Assembly: GCF_031082295.1 (NCBI RefSeq)
Contig: NZ_JAVHLD010000005.1
Coordinates: forward strand, 117,075-181,074
From: Humidesulfovibrio sp.
Lineage (GTDB): Bacteria > Desulfobacterota > Desulfovibrionia > Desulfovibrionales > Desulfovibrionaceae
Length of the DNA: 64,000 nucleotides
Direction of reading: 5' to 3'
In this document: piece after piece, positions 17,647 through 29,509 of the stretch
Layout of the letters: each line of letters starts with the position of its first letter
Numbering within the stretch: the first letter of the stretch is position 1
Made by a program: the position numbers and the translations under genes
The notes under the pieces: model-generated
Told to the model about the DNA's origin: nothing
What the model saw: the letters and a program-made list of their open reading frames with translations, nothing else
The model's database searches: none

Positions 17647-18816
17647 ATGAAGTCGAAATGGATCATGACGGTTCTTGGTGTCGCCTTGGCTGGCATGCTG
17701 GCCGTTGGTTGCGGCGGCGAGAAAAAGGAAGAGACAAAGGCCGAGGCTCCCAAGCAGGAAGCCCCCGCCGCCAAGAAGCTGGTGCTCGGCGTTGCCGGCG
17801 CCCAGTCGGGCGATCTGGCCTCCTACGGCCTGCCCTCCGTCAATGCCGCCAAGCTGGTGGCCAAGGAATTGAACGCCAAGGGTGGCGTGAACGGCATGAT
17901 GGTCGAAGTGCTGCCCATGGACGACCAGTGCAAGCCTGAACTGGCCACCAACGCCGCCACCAAGCTCGTGAGCGAGAAGGTCAGCATCGTCATCGGCCAC
18001 ATCTGCTCCGGCGCCACCAAGGCCGCCCTGCCCATCTACAAGGACGCCAAGGTCGTGGTCATGAGCCCCTCTGCCACCAGCACCGAGCTGACCCAGAGCG
18101 GCAACTACCCCAACTTTTTCCGCACCATCTCCTATGACCTGATCCAGGGCAACGCCGCCGCCGGCTTCGCCACTGCCGAGCTCAAGGTCAAGAAGATCGC
18201 CGTCATCCACGACAAGGGCGACTACGGCAAGGGTTTTGCCGAGAGCGCCAAGAAGGCCATCGAGGACGGCAAGGTCGCCAAGGTCGTGCTGTTCGAGGGC
18301 ATCACCCCCGGCGGCGTGGACTACTCCGCCGTCATCCAGAAGATCAAGGCCGCCGGCGCGGACTGCGTGCTCTTCGGCGGCTACCACCCCGAGGCCTCCA
18401 AGATCGTCACCCAGATGCACAAGAAGGGCATGAAGATCGCCTTCGTGTCTGACGACGGCGTGAAGGACGACACCTTCATCAAGACCGCCGGTCCCGACGC
18501 CGAGGGCGTGTACGCCACCGGTCCCCAGATCCTGGCCGACAACGAGGTCTTCAAGAAGGCCCTGGCCGACCACCAGAAGGAATTCGGCTCCGAGCCGGGC
18601 GCCTTCTACTCCCAGGCCTACGCCGCCGCCCAAGCCCTGCTGAACGCCGTGGCCAAGGCCGGCAGCACCGACTACGACAAGGTCGTGGCCGCCCTGCGCA
18701 GCGAGTACATCGAGACCCCGGTCGGCAAGATCAAGTTCGACGCCAAGGGCGACGCCGAGGGCGTGAGCTTCTCCGTCTACCAGGTGAAAGACGGCAAGTA
18801 CGTACTGGTGAAGTAG
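17647..18816 (+). CDS. livK: branched-chain amino-acid-type ABC transporter binding lipoprotein
   Basis: 389 residues from ATG 17647 (GGAGGA seven bases upstream). A lipobox (AVGCGG, Cys near 20) is followed by a charged linker, then a Leu/Ile/Val-binding-protein domain of type I periplasmic receptors (LVLGVAGAQSGDLASYGLPS, VIGHICSGATKAALPIY, YDLIQGNAAAGF). It should capture branched-chain or related amino acids in the periplasm for LivHMGF. The mature region has runs of Lys/Ala codons and strong codon bias, suggesting high expression. A GC-rich hairpin follows the stop, before livH. Confidence 0.95.
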   Translation: MKSKWIMTVLGVALAGMLAVGCGGEKKEETKAEAPKQEAPAAKKLVLGVAGAQSGDLASYGLPSVNAAKLVAKELNAKGGVNGMMVEVLPMDDQCKPELATNAATKLVSEKVSIVIGHICSGATKAALPIYKDAKVVVMSPSATSTELTQSGNYPNFFRTISYDLIQGNAAAGFATAELKVKKIAVIHDKGDYGKGFAESAKKAIEDGKVAKVVLFEGITPGGVDYSAVIQKIKAAGADCVLFGGYHPEASKIVTQMHKKGMKIAFVSDDGVKDDTFIKTAGPDAEGVYATGPQILADNEVFKKALADHQKEFGSEPGAFYSQAYAAAQALLNAVAKAGSTDYDKVVAALRSEYIETPVGKIKFDAKGDAEGVSFSVYQVKDGKYVLVK

Positions 18817-18852
18817 CCTCCGCCGCCCGGCATCCGGGTGAGCGATAATCTG

Positions 18853-18887
18853 CCAGGGGGCGGGGGCGTTTGGCGCCCGTCCCCTGG
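18853..18887 (+). terminator. GC-rich hairpin between livK and livH
   Basis: CCAGGGG...CCCCTGG with an inner CGGGgGC/GCCCG stem forms a long hairpin ending at 18887, followed by TTCTGT. It sits 37 bases after the livK stop and 54 before livH. Partial termination or mRNA protection here would give more binding protein than permease. Confidence 0.6.
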
Positions 18888-18940
18888 TTCTGTAAGGCCG
18901 CCCCCGGGTCCCCCCCCGATCGGCCAGGTGGTTTTTTGAA

Positions 18941-19843
18941 ATGGAATATTTCCTACAGCTATTTTTCGGCGGCCTGAGCCGGGGCAGCGTCTACGCGCTC
19001 ATCGCGCTGGGCTACACCATGGTTTACGGCATCATCGAGCTCATTAATTTCGCCCACGGCGAGATCTACATGATCGGCGCCTTCATGGGCCTCATCGTGG
19101 CCGGGGTGCTGACCGCGCTCGGCTGGCCCGCGCTGTCCATCCTGGCCATCGCGCTGGTGGTCTCGGTCCTGTACTCCGCCGCCTACGGCTACACGGTGGA
19201 GAAGATCGCCTACAAGCCGCTGCGCAACGCACCGCGCCTGGCCCCGCTCATCTCGGCCATCGGCATGTCGATCCTGCTCCAGAACTACATCATGCTCGCC
19301 CAGACCCCGGACTTTCTGCCTTTCCCCCGCCTCATCCCCGAGCTTGAGTTCATGGACCGCTTCAGCAACTACCTCGGCACGTCGGACATGTTCATCATCG
19401 TCACCTCGCTGGTGGTCATGATCGCGCTGACCTTCTTCATCAAGTTCACCCGCATGGGCAAGGCCATGCGCGCCACCGCCCAGAACAGGAAGATGGCCAT
19501 GCTCGTCGGCGTCAACGTCGACCAGGTCATCAGCGCCACGTTCGTCATCGGGTCGAGCCTGGCGGCGGTCGGCGGCGTGCTCATCGGCGCGCACGTGGGC
19601 CAGATCAACTTCGCCATCGGCTTCCTGGCGGGCATCAAGGCCTTCACTGCGGCGGTGCTTGGCGGCATCGGCAGCATTCCCGGCGCCGTGCTGGGCGGGC
19701 TGGTGCTGGGCTGGGCCGAGAGCTTCGCCACAGGCTATGTTTCGAGCGACTACGAAGACGTTTTCGCCTTTCTGCTGCTCGTGGTCATCCTGATCTTCCG
19801 CCCCGCTGGCCTGCTCGGCAAGCAGCGGGCGCAAAAGGTGTAG
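18941..19843 (+). CDS. livH: LivH family ABC permease
   Basis: 300 residues with about eight membrane segments. Family signatures are clear: LSRGSVYALIALGYTMVYGIIELINFAHGEIYMIG at the N-terminus (residues 10-45) and the coupling region RMGKAMRATAQNRKMAMLVGVN (about 168-189). It pairs with LivM to form the channel for amino acids delivered by the LivK lipoprotein. AGGTGG lies about 14 bases upstream of the ATG. livM begins four bases after the stop. Confidence 0.95.
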   Translation: MEYFLQLFFGGLSRGSVYALIALGYTMVYGIIELINFAHGEIYMIGAFMGLIVAGVLTALGWPALSILAIALVVSVLYSAAYGYTVEKIAYKPLRNAPRLAPLISAIGMSILLQNYIMLAQTPDFLPFPRLIPELEFMDRFSNYLGTSDMFIIVTSLVVMIALTFFIKFTRMGKAMRATAQNRKMAMLVGVNVDQVISATFVIGSSLAAVGGVLIGAHVGQINFAIGFLAGIKAFTAAVLGGIGSIPGAVLGGLVLGWAESFATGYVSSDYEDVFAFLLLVVILIFRPAGLLGKQRAQKV

Positions 19844-19847
19844 CGCC

Positions 19848-21071
19848 ATGGTTGCCGCAAACATCATCAAACACCTCAAGGGCGCGCTCATCGCCTCGAT
19901 CTGGCTGGCGTTTCTGACCCTGCCCATCATGGTCATCCGCGTGGACACGGTTGAGAAGACCGTGACCTGGCGCTGGATGCACCTGGCCTACATGGCCGTT
20001 GGCAGCTTCGTGCTGGCCTTCATCTGGAACATCTTCCTGGAGCGGCGCGACCGCGGCCAGGCCAAGAAAGCCCTGGAGACCGTGGAGCGTGTCTCGGCCC
20101 TCTCCCAGTTCCTGTCCGATCCGCGCTTCGCCCGTCCGCTCATGGCCTTCGGGTTCCTTGTGGCGGCGGCCTTCCCCTGGTTCTTCTCCATGTACCAGAC
20201 GAACATCCTGGTCAGCGCGCTGATCTACGTGGTGCTCGGCCTGGGCTTGAACATCACGGTGGGCCTGGCCGGTCTGCTGGACCTGGGCTACGTGGCCTTC
20301 TACGCCGTGGGCGCCTACACCTACGCGCTTTTGAACTACCACTTCCACCTGGGGTTCTGGGCCGTGCTGCCCATGGGCGCGGTCATGGGCGCGTTCTTCG
20401 GCATCCTGCTGGGCTTCCCGGTGCTGCGCCTGCGCGGCGACTACCTCGCCATCGTGACGCTCGGCTTCGGGCAGATCATCCGCCTGGTGCTGGAAAACTG
20501 GAGCGCGTTCTCCTTCGGCCCGAGCGGCATCTCCAACATCGACAGGCCTGGGCTCTTCGGCATCACCTACTCGGTTGAGCAGGCCACCACCTACATGTAC
20601 TACATCATGCTGGCGCTGGTGGTCCTGACCATCTTCGTCACGGCCCGCCTGAAGGATTCTCGCATCGGGCGGGCCTGGCTGGCCCTGCGCGAGGACGAGA
20701 TCGCCTGCCAGGCCATGGGCATCGACAACACCCGCGCCAAGCTCATGGCGTTCGCCCTGGGCGCGACCCTGGCCTCGCTCATGGGCGTTGTCTTCGCGGC
20801 CAAGACCACCTTCATCAACCCCGCGAGCTTCACCTTCATGGAGTCGGCCATGATCCTGGCCATCGTGGTGCTGGGCGGCATGGGCTCGGTCCTGGGCGTC
20901 ATCCTGGGCGCGTTCATGCTCATGCTGCTGCCCGAGTACCTGCGCGCCTTCTCCGAGTACCGCATGCTCATCTTCGGGGCCACCATGGTGCTGATCATGG
21001 TCTTCAGACCCCAGGGGCTGGTTCGCGCCAAGCGCAAGGTCTACAAAATCAACACGGAAGCGGCGGGCTAG
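19848..21071 (+). CDS. livM: LivM family ABC permease
   Basis: 407 residues, including an N-terminal extension of about 115 residues with two extra membrane segments and a charged loop (ERRDRGQAKKALETVERVS), as in LivM of proteobacteria. The core has GLGLNITVGLAGLLDLGYVAFYAVGAYTYALL, and the coupling segment RIGRAWLALREDEIACQAMGID. It is the second permease half of the transporter. The C-terminus is basic (RAKRKVYKIN). livG follows after three bases. Confidence 0.95.
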   Translation: MVAANIIKHLKGALIASIWLAFLTLPIMVIRVDTVEKTVTWRWMHLAYMAVGSFVLAFIWNIFLERRDRGQAKKALETVERVSALSQFLSDPRFARPLMAFGFLVAAAFPWFFSMYQTNILVSALIYVVLGLGLNITVGLAGLLDLGYVAFYAVGAYTYALLNYHFHLGFWAVLPMGAVMGAFFGILLGFPVLRLRGDYLAIVTLGFGQIIRLVLENWSAFSFGPSGISNIDRPGLFGITYSVEQATTYMYYIMLALVVLTIFVTARLKDSRIGRAWLALREDEIACQAMGIDNTRAKLMAFALGATLASLMGVVFAAKTTFINPASFTFMESAMILAIVVLGGMGSVLGVILGAFMLMLLPEYLRAFSEYRMLIFGATMVLIMVFRPQGLVRAKRKVYKINTEAAG

Positions 21072-21074
21072 GCC

Positions 21075-21893
21075 ATGGCGCAGAACATGAACGAACTGAA
21101 CAACCAGAACACCGTGCTCTCGGTGCGCAACGTGAGCATGAACTTCGGCGGCCTGCGCGCGCTTTCCGAGGTCGACCTGGACGTGCACCCCGGCGAAGTG
21201 GTGGCGCTCATCGGCCCAAACGGCGCTGGCAAGACCACCTTCTTCAACTGCATCACCGGCATCTACACCCCCACCGAGGGCGTGGTGACGGCCTACCCCA
21301 AGACCGGCAAGCCCCGTCGCATCAACGGCATGCGCACCAACCTGGTGTGCGAGCTTGGCATGGCGCGCACCTTCCAGAACATCCGCCTGTTCCCGTCCAT
21401 GACGGCGCTTGAGAACGTCATGATCGGGCGGCACTGCCGCACCAAGACCGGCATTCTGGGCGCGGTGCTGCGCGGTTCGGGCACCCGGCGGGAGGAGCAG
21501 GAGGTCGTCGACAAGAGCTACGAGATGCTGACCAAGGTCGGCCTGGAAAAGCTCGCCAACGAGTACTCGCGCAACCTGCCCTACGGCGCCCAGCGCAGGC
21601 TGGAGATAGCCCGCGCCCTGGCCACGGAGCCCTTCCTGCTGCTGCTGGACGAGCCCGCCGCGGGCATGAACCCGCAGGAGACCGAGGAACTCAAGCAGAT
21701 GGTCATCCGCATCCGCGAGGAGTTCAAGGTGTCCGTGCTTCTGATCGAGCACGACATGAAGATGGTCATGAGCCTGTCCGACCGCATCTACGTCATGGAA
21801 TACGGCCGCATCATCTCCACCGGCACCCCGAAGGAAGTGAGCGAAGACCCGCAGGTCATCCGGGCCTATCTGGGGGAGGACGACGATGCTTGA
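21075..21893 (+). CDS. livG: LivG ABC transporter ATPase
   Basis: 272 residues. Walker A GPNGAGKTTFFN near 47-58; the signature motif is modified (NLPYGAQRRLEIARALA); Walker B LLLLDEPAAGMNP; switch His in LLIEHDMKMV. It powers uptake of branched-chain amino acids through LivHM. The C-terminus (EDPQVIRAYLGED) is typical of LivG. The stop overlaps the livF start by eight bases. Confidence 0.95.
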   Translation: MAQNMNELNNQNTVLSVRNVSMNFGGLRALSEVDLDVHPGEVVALIGPNGAGKTTFFNCITGIYTPTEGVVTAYPKTGKPRRINGMRTNLVCELGMARTFQNIRLFPSMTALENVMIGRHCRTKTGILGAVLRGSGTRREEQEVVDKSYEMLTKVGLEKLANEYSRNLPYGAQRRLEIARALATEPFLLLLDEPAAGMNPQETEELKQMVIRIREEFKVSVLLIEHDMKMVMSLSDRIYVMEYGRIISTGTPKEVSEDPQVIRAYLGEDDDA

Positions 21894-22593
21894 GCTTAAG
21901 AATATCGACACCTTCTACGGCAACATCCAGGCCCTGCGCGATGTGAGCATAAAGATCGGCGAGGGCGAGATCATCACGCTCATCGGGGCCAACGGCGCGG
22001 GCAAGAGCACCACGCTCATGACCATCTGCGGCGTGGTGCCGCCGAGAAACGGCGAGGTGCTGTTCCAGGGCCAGTCGCTCGGCGGCGTGTCCCCGGACAA
22101 GGTCGTGGCGCGCGGCATTTGCCAGGTGCCCGAGGGCCGTCTCATCTTCCCCGACCTGACCGTGCAGGAGAACCTGGACATGGGCGCCTTTCTGCGCTCG
22201 GACAAGGCCGGCATCAGGACCGACCTGGACCAGGTCTTCGCGCTGTTCCCCATCCTGAAGGAACGGCGCGGGCAGCTGGGCGGCACGCTTTCCGGCGGCG
22301 AGCAGCAGATGCTGGCCATCAGCCGCGCGCTCATGGCCCGGCCCAAGCTGCTCCTGCTCGACGAGCCCTCCCTTGGCCTAGCGCCGCTCATCATCCGGCA
22401 GATTTTCGACATCATCAAGCAGATCAACAGGGAGTCGAACACCACGATCTTTCTGGTGGAGCAGAACGCCAACCAGGCGCTCAAGGTGGCGCACAGGGGC
22501 TACGTCATGGAGAACGGGCGCATAACGCTCGAAGATTCCTGCGACAAGCTTCTTGCCAACGACGAGGTCAAGAAGGCATATCTGGGTCTCTAA
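21886..22593 (+). CDS. livF: LivF ABC transporter ATPase
   Basis: 235 residues. Walker A GANGAGKSTTL near 37-47, signature LSGGEQQMLAISRALM, Walker B LLLLDEPSLGLAP and switch His replaced by Gln in FLVEQNANQALK, as is usual in LivF. It forms the ATPase heterodimer with LivG. It overlaps livG by eight bases and ends the operon; guaB begins 60 bases later, so read-through into the purine genes is possible. Confidence 0.95.
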   Translation: MLELKNIDTFYGNIQALRDVSIKIGEGEIITLIGANGAGKSTTLMTICGVVPPRNGEVLFQGQSLGGVSPDKVVARGICQVPEGRLIFPDLTVQENLDMGAFLRSDKAGIRTDLDQVFALFPILKERRGQLGGTLSGGEQQMLAISRALMARPKLLLLDEPSLGLAPLIIRQIFDIIKQINRESNTTIFLVEQNANQALKVAHRGYVMENGRITLEDSCDKLLANDEVKKAYLGL

Positions 22594-24111
<1,518 letters not shown>

Positions 24112-24134
24112 AGCGCGCGAAGCAGGCTAGCCAT

Positions 24135-25682
<1,548 letters not shown>

Positions 25683-25723
25683 CGGCGTGACGAACACGCG
25701 CTCGCACCAGGGGAACTAAGGGT

Positions 25724-27148
25724 ATGCTCGGAACCACGGAATTGCTTGTCGTCGCCATTGTGGGGCTCATTGTTGTGGACCCCAAGAAGCTGCCGGACCT
25801 GATGAAGGGCCTGGGCAGGGCGCTTAGCGAATTCAAGCAGATGAGCGGCGACGTGAAGCGCACCTTTGAGCGCGAGGCCGAAATGGCCGACTTCGAGAAA
25901 CGCAAGGCCGAGGCGCATGAGCAGCTCTATGGCGACAAGGCCACTCAGGCCGAGGCCGCCGCGGAGCCGGAGCCGCTCATCGAGACCATGGAGCCCGTGG
26001 TCGTCCCCACCGCAGAGCCTGTTGCCGAAAGCGTTGCCGAACCCGTTGCCGACCCCGTCGCAGAGCCCGTCGCAGAACCCGTTGCCGAACCCGCGCCAGC
26101 AGCCGCAGAGCCGGTTGCTGATGCCGTTGCAGAGAGCGTTGAAGAAGCCGTTGGCGGGAGCGTTGCCGAGAGCGTTGCCGAACCCGTTGCCAAGAGCGAC
26201 GAGGCCGCGCCAGCTCCCGAGTCCGTTCCGGCCCCCGCGGAGTCTGCTCCGTTGCCCGCGCCCGCCGCTGAGGCCGGGCTCCCCGCCGAGGCCGAGCCGG
26301 TTCAGACCCCGGCGGAGGCCGCGCCGCCGCCACCTCCGCCACCGCCACCTCCGCCTGTCGGCGATGAGGCCGTTGGCGAGGGCCAGAGCGCCCGCATGAC
26401 GTTCATCGGCCACCTGCAGGACCTGCGCAAGGGCGTCACGCGCTCCCTCGTGGCCATCCTGGTGGGCTTCCTGGCCAGCTACGCCTTTGCCGGGCAGATG
26501 CTCAAGATCCTCATGCAGCCCATGCTCACGGCGCTGAAGCAGAGCCATTTCATCTACACCATCCCCACCGAGGCCTTCTTCGCCGAGATGTGGATCGCCT
26601 TCATCGCAGGCATGTTCCTGGCCAGCCCGTACATCTTCTACCAGATCTGGAGTTTTGTGGCGCCGGGGCTGTATTCCCACGAGCGGCGCTGGATCATTCC
26701 CATCGCCCTGTGCTCCGCCATCTTCTTTACCTTTGGCGCGATGTTCGGCTACTTCGTGGTCTTCCCCTTCGGGTTCGAGTTCTTCGCCAGCTACGCCAGC
26801 GACATTCTGTTCTTCACGCCGAAGCTCGACGAGTACCTGAGCTTCGCGCTCAAGCTCCTGTTCGCCTTCGGCATCGTGTTCGAACTGCCGCTGTTCATGT
26901 TCTTCCTGGCGCGGCTTGGCATCGTGAGCCATGTGGGCCTGCGGGCCAAGCGCAAGTACGCCATCCTCGGTTCGTTCATCGTGGCCGCGGCGCTCACCCC
27001 GCCCGACGCCCTCAGCCAGACCATGATGGCTGTGCCCCTGTGCCTGTTGTACGAGGTGGGCATATGGGGAGCGTACTTCTTCGGCAAAAAGAAGAAGGAA
27101 GCCCCGGCCGAGGATGCCGCCACCCCGCCGGGCGAGGCAGCCGCCTAG
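25724..27148 (+). CDS. tatC: single-chain TatA/B-TatC twin-arginine translocase fusion
   Basis: 474 residues in one uninterrupted frame. Residues 1-60 are a TatA/B-type module: a short helix (MLGTTELLVVAIVGLIV), the hinge DPKKLPDLMKGLGRALSEFK and an amphipathic helix. Residues about 60-205 are a low-complexity linker of repeated EPVAEPVAD-type units ending in a run of prolines. From about 221 the protein is a full TatC: MTFIGHLQDLRK, six membrane segments, SFVAPGLYSHERRW, then a Lys-rich tail. TatC recognises twin-arginine signal peptides and TatB sits beside it. The FGPKKLP hinge of the family reads VDPKKLP here. An internal ATG at 26397 has no clear ribosome-binding site, so the fusion is probably made intact. 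It starts 41 bases after guaA. Confidence 0.9.
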   Translation: MLGTTELLVVAIVGLIVVDPKKLPDLMKGLGRALSEFKQMSGDVKRTFEREAEMADFEKRKAEAHEQLYGDKATQAEAAAEPEPLIETMEPVVVPTAEPVAESVAEPVADPVAEPVAEPVAEPAPAAAEPVADAVAESVEEAVGGSVAESVAEPVAKSDEAAPAPESVPAPAESAPLPAPAAEAGLPAEAEPVQTPAEAAPPPPPPPPPPPVGDEAVGEGQSARMTFIGHLQDLRKGVTRSLVAILVGFLASYAFAGQMLKILMQPMLTALKQSHFIYTIPTEAFFAEMWIAFIAGMFLASPYIFYQIWSFVAPGLYSHERRWIIPIALCSAIFFTFGAMFGYFVVFPFGFEFFASYASDILFFTPKLDEYLSFALKLLFAFGIVFELPLFMFFLARLGIVSHVGLRAKRKYAILGSFIVAAALTPPDALSQTMMAVPLCLLYEVGIWGAYFFGKKKKEAPAEDAATPPGEAAA

Positions 27149-27316
27149 GGTCTAATGAACCGCGCCAGCCCGCCGATGAGTCGTTGTCGTGCGGGCCGGG
27201 GGCAGGGAAAAGCGGCTCGCGTCTTGACAACAGCCGCCGCCTCTGATCTTGGGTTGGGAGCGTCGCAACCTTTTGACTTGCATGGCGGCTAGTTGCGGCG
27301 CAAAGGAGATTCATCC

Positions 27317-27904
27317 GTGGCACAACGCGCGTCCAGTCTTTCGCGGACGACCAAGGAAACCGACATCCGGGTGGCCATCGCCGTGGACGGCGCAGGCGTC
27401 TGCGACATCCAGACCGGCATCGGCTTTGCCGACCACATGCTGACCCTCATGGCCTTCTGGGCCGGGTTCGACCTCACGGTGTCCTGCAAGGGCGACCTGC
27501 ACATCGACGCCCACCACAGCCTGGAGGACATCGGCCTCTCGCTCGGCCAGGCCCTGGCCGAGGCCTTGGGCGACAAGTTCGGCATCGCCCGCGTGGCGTC
27601 CGCCAAGGTCCCCATGGACGAGGCCCTGGCCGAAGTGGTGCTGGACCTGTCCGGCCGTCCCTACCTGGTCTATTGCGACGACCTCCTGCCAGCCATCATC
27701 GCGGGCGAGGAAAAGGACGTCTGGCGCGAATTCTTCAAGTCCCTGGCGCAGCGGGCCGGGATGAACCTGCACATACACTTTGCGTACGGAAAAAATGGCC
27801 ACCATCTGCTGGAAGCTGCCTTCAAGGCCCTGGGTCTGGCTCTGCGCCAGGCTGTCCAGGTTTGCCGGACGGGCGCGCCCAGCACCAAGGGGAGCGTAGA
27901 CTGA
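27317..27904 (+). CDS. hisB: imidazoleglycerol-phosphate dehydratase
   Basis: 195 residues from GTG 27317, with AAAGGAGA at good spacing. It is monofunctional HisB, dehydrating imidazole-glycerol phosphate in histidine synthesis. The metal-binding histidine clusters are present: [27 protein letters not shown] and [14 protein letters not shown]. Its stop overlaps the start of the next gene by one base, and hisA follows that, forming a three-gene his unit. A weak TTGACA-containing sequence lies near 27223, but I would not call a promoter with confidence. Confidence 0.97.
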   Translation: MAQRASSLSRTTKETDIRVAIAVDGAGVCDIQTGIGFADHMLTLMAFWAGFDLTVSCKGDLHIDAHHSLEDIGLSLGQALAEALGDKFGIARVASAKVPMDEALAEVVLDLSGRPYLVYCDDLLPAIIAGEEKDVWREFFKSLAQRAGMNLHIHFAYGKNGHHLLEAAFKALGLALRQAVQVCRTGAPSTKGSVD

Positions 27905-28548
27905 TGCATAAGCGCACCATCGTTCATGTTTTGGCGATCCTAAGCCTTCTGGCGCTCGCGTCGCTGACGGGCTGCGCGCCCAAGCCCATCACCCCGCAGA
28001 TTCGGCCCATGGGCAACATCGCCGTGGCTGCCTTCACCGCGCCCAAGTACAACTGGGAACTGCTGGCCGGCTACCTGCCCGAGGAGGGCAAGGGCGTGAA
28101 GCCCGAGATACTCGCCCGCCTGGACGCGAACCTGGACCAGACCTTGCGCGCCCACGGCGTGAAGGTGTCGGCCACGCCAGCGGCCACGCGCCAGTGCCAG
28201 GAGATCGTGGTCTTCGAGCGCGCCGGCAAGTCCCGCGAGTCCGCCTGGTCCTACTGGCTGAACGTGGGCAAGTGCCTGCCCGCGGACTTCATCCTGGTGC
28301 CCCAGGTTTTGTACTGGCGCGAGCTTGAGGGCGGCGGCAGCCCGGCCTCGGTGGTCATGGACCTGTTCCTGCTGGACGTGAAGGCCGAGCGCGTGGTCAG
28401 CCGCTACCATTTCGACGAGACCCAGAAGGCCCTCTCCGACAACCTGCTCGACATGGGCAAGTTTGTGCGCCGCAAGGGCGAGTGGGTTTCGGCCGACGTG
28501 CTGGCCTCGGAAGGCATCGAGGCGGGCCTGCGGGAGATGGGGCTGTGA
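27904..28548 (+). CDS. lipoprotein of unknown function between hisB and hisA
   Basis: 214 residues from ATG 27904 (overlapping the hisB stop by one base). The signal peptide ends in a lipobox (LTGCAP, Cys near 22), so the mature protein is envelope-anchored. The body (about 25-214) looks like a compact alpha/beta domain of the kind that begins IAVAAF, reminiscent of LpoB- or CsgG-like outer-membrane lipoproteins, but I cannot assign it. Two cysteines (RQCQEI, GKCLPAD) could form a disulfide. Its stop overlaps the GTG of hisA. A lipoprotein inserted between two histidine genes with overlapping codons is unexpected, because histidine synthesis is cytoplasmic. Confidence 0.88.
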   Translation: MHKRTIVHVLAILSLLALASLTGCAPKPITPQIRPMGNIAVAAFTAPKYNWELLAGYLPEEGKGVKPEILARLDANLDQTLRAHGVKVSATPAATRQCQEIVVFERAGKSRESAWSYWLNVGKCLPADFILVPQVLYWRELEGGGSPASVVMDLFLLDVKAERVVSRYHFDETQKALSDNLLDMGKFVRRKGEWVSADVLASEGIEAGLREMGL

Positions 28549-29282
28549 TCCTGTTCCCGGCTGTCGACATCAAGGACGGTCGTTGCGTGCGCCTGGAGCA
28601 GGGCCGCGCCGACGCCGTCACCGTGTTCGGCGAGGACCCGGCCGCCAGCGCCATGCACTGGGTGGCCCTGGGCGCGGAGTGGCTGCACATCGTCGACCTG
28701 GACGGGGCCTTCAGCGGGCTGCCGCGCAACGCCGAGCTGGTGGGGCGCATCTGCGCCGAGGCCAAGATCCCCGTGCAACTGGGCGGCGGCATCCGCGACC
28801 TGGCCACGGCCAAGGCCTACATCCAGGCCGGGGTGAGCAGGCTCATCATCGGCACCATCGCGCTGGAGGAGCCGGACCTCTTCGCCGAGCTCTGCGCCGC
28901 GCTGCCGGGCAAGGTCGGCGTCTCCCTCGACGCCGTGGACGGCAAGCTCAAGAGCCGCGGCTGGGTGACCGACGCGGGCCTGAGCGTGTCCGACGTGCTG
29001 CCGCGCATCGAGGCAGCGGGAGCCGCGTTCATCATCTACACCGACATCGCCCGCGACGGCATGCAGAGCGGGGTGAACATCCCGGCGCTGACGGCCCTGT
29101 GCGAGAGCACGAAGCTGCCCGTTGTGGCGGCTGGCGGCGTGACCAACCTGCAGGACCTGAAGAACCTGGCGCCGCTGTGCGCCAAGGGCCTGCAGGGAGC
29201 CATCACGGGGCGCGCCATCTACGCGGGCACGCTGAACTTCATCGACGGCCTGGCCTTCACCAAGGAGTGCCGCGCGGCGTAG
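28545..29282 (+). CDS. hisA: HisA (ProFAR isomerase)
   Basis: 245 residues from GTG 28545, overlapping the upstream stop by three bases. The (beta/alpha)8 barrel has the catalytic Asp in [14 protein letters not shown] near residue 7, the phosphate-binding loops [17 protein letters not shown] and IIGTIALE, and the second Asp in [14 protein letters not shown]. It isomerises ProFAR to PRFAR in histidine synthesis. A strong terminator follows 30 bases after the stop. Confidence 0.96.
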   Translation: MILFPAVDIKDGRCVRLEQGRADAVTVFGEDPAASAMHWVALGAEWLHIVDLDGAFSGLPRNAELVGRICAEAKIPVQLGGGIRDLATAKAYIQAGVSRLIIGTIALEEPDLFAELCAALPGKVGVSLDAVDGKLKSRGWVTDAGLSVSDVLPRIEAAGAAFIIYTDIARDGMQSGVNIPALTALCESTKLPVVAAGGVTNLQDLKNLAPLCAKGLQGAITGRAIYAGTLNFIDGLAFTKECRAA

Positions 29283-29312
29283 CCGGTTTACGAACATGTT
29301 GTGGAAAAGGAA

Positions 29313-29335
29313 GGGGGCCGCGCGGCCCCCTTTTT
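29313..29335. terminator. rho-independent terminator after hisA
   Basis: GGGGGCCGCGCGGCCCCC is a perfect 9-bp palindromic stem followed by TTTTT; an AAAA run before it could allow weak activity in the other direction. Confidence 0.9.
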
Positions 29336-29403
29336 CATTGGTCGTGCCGACCATCAAGCACCGACCGGTCATGCCTCCCCGCGCGCCATCCGCAGAATTC
29401 ACG

Positions 29404-29431
29404 TTGACACGGCAAAAATGTGGCGTAAGTA
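29404..29431 (+). promoter_or_regulatory. sigma-70-type promoter upstream of SulP gene
   Basis: TTGACA at 29404-29409, a 16-base spacer and TAAGTA at 29426-29431, about 80 bases before the start codon of the SulP transporter. Confidence 0.5.
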
Positions 29432-29509
29432 TGCGCCCCTGGTGGGGGAAAACCTTCCATTCCGAGCCATTTCCCCGGGACCAACGGCCTCCGGGCAGGG
29501 GGAGAGCGC

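Noticed and set aside
19785-21911. A frame of about 700 codons opposite livM and livG
   Set aside because: The plus strand holds two clear transporter genes; the antisense product is low-complexity with no domain.
26010-26200. Repeated DNA units resembling a short tandem or CRISPR-like array
   Set aside because: They are codon-level repeats encoding the EPVA-type linker of the Tat fusion, with no unique spacers or constant repeat length.
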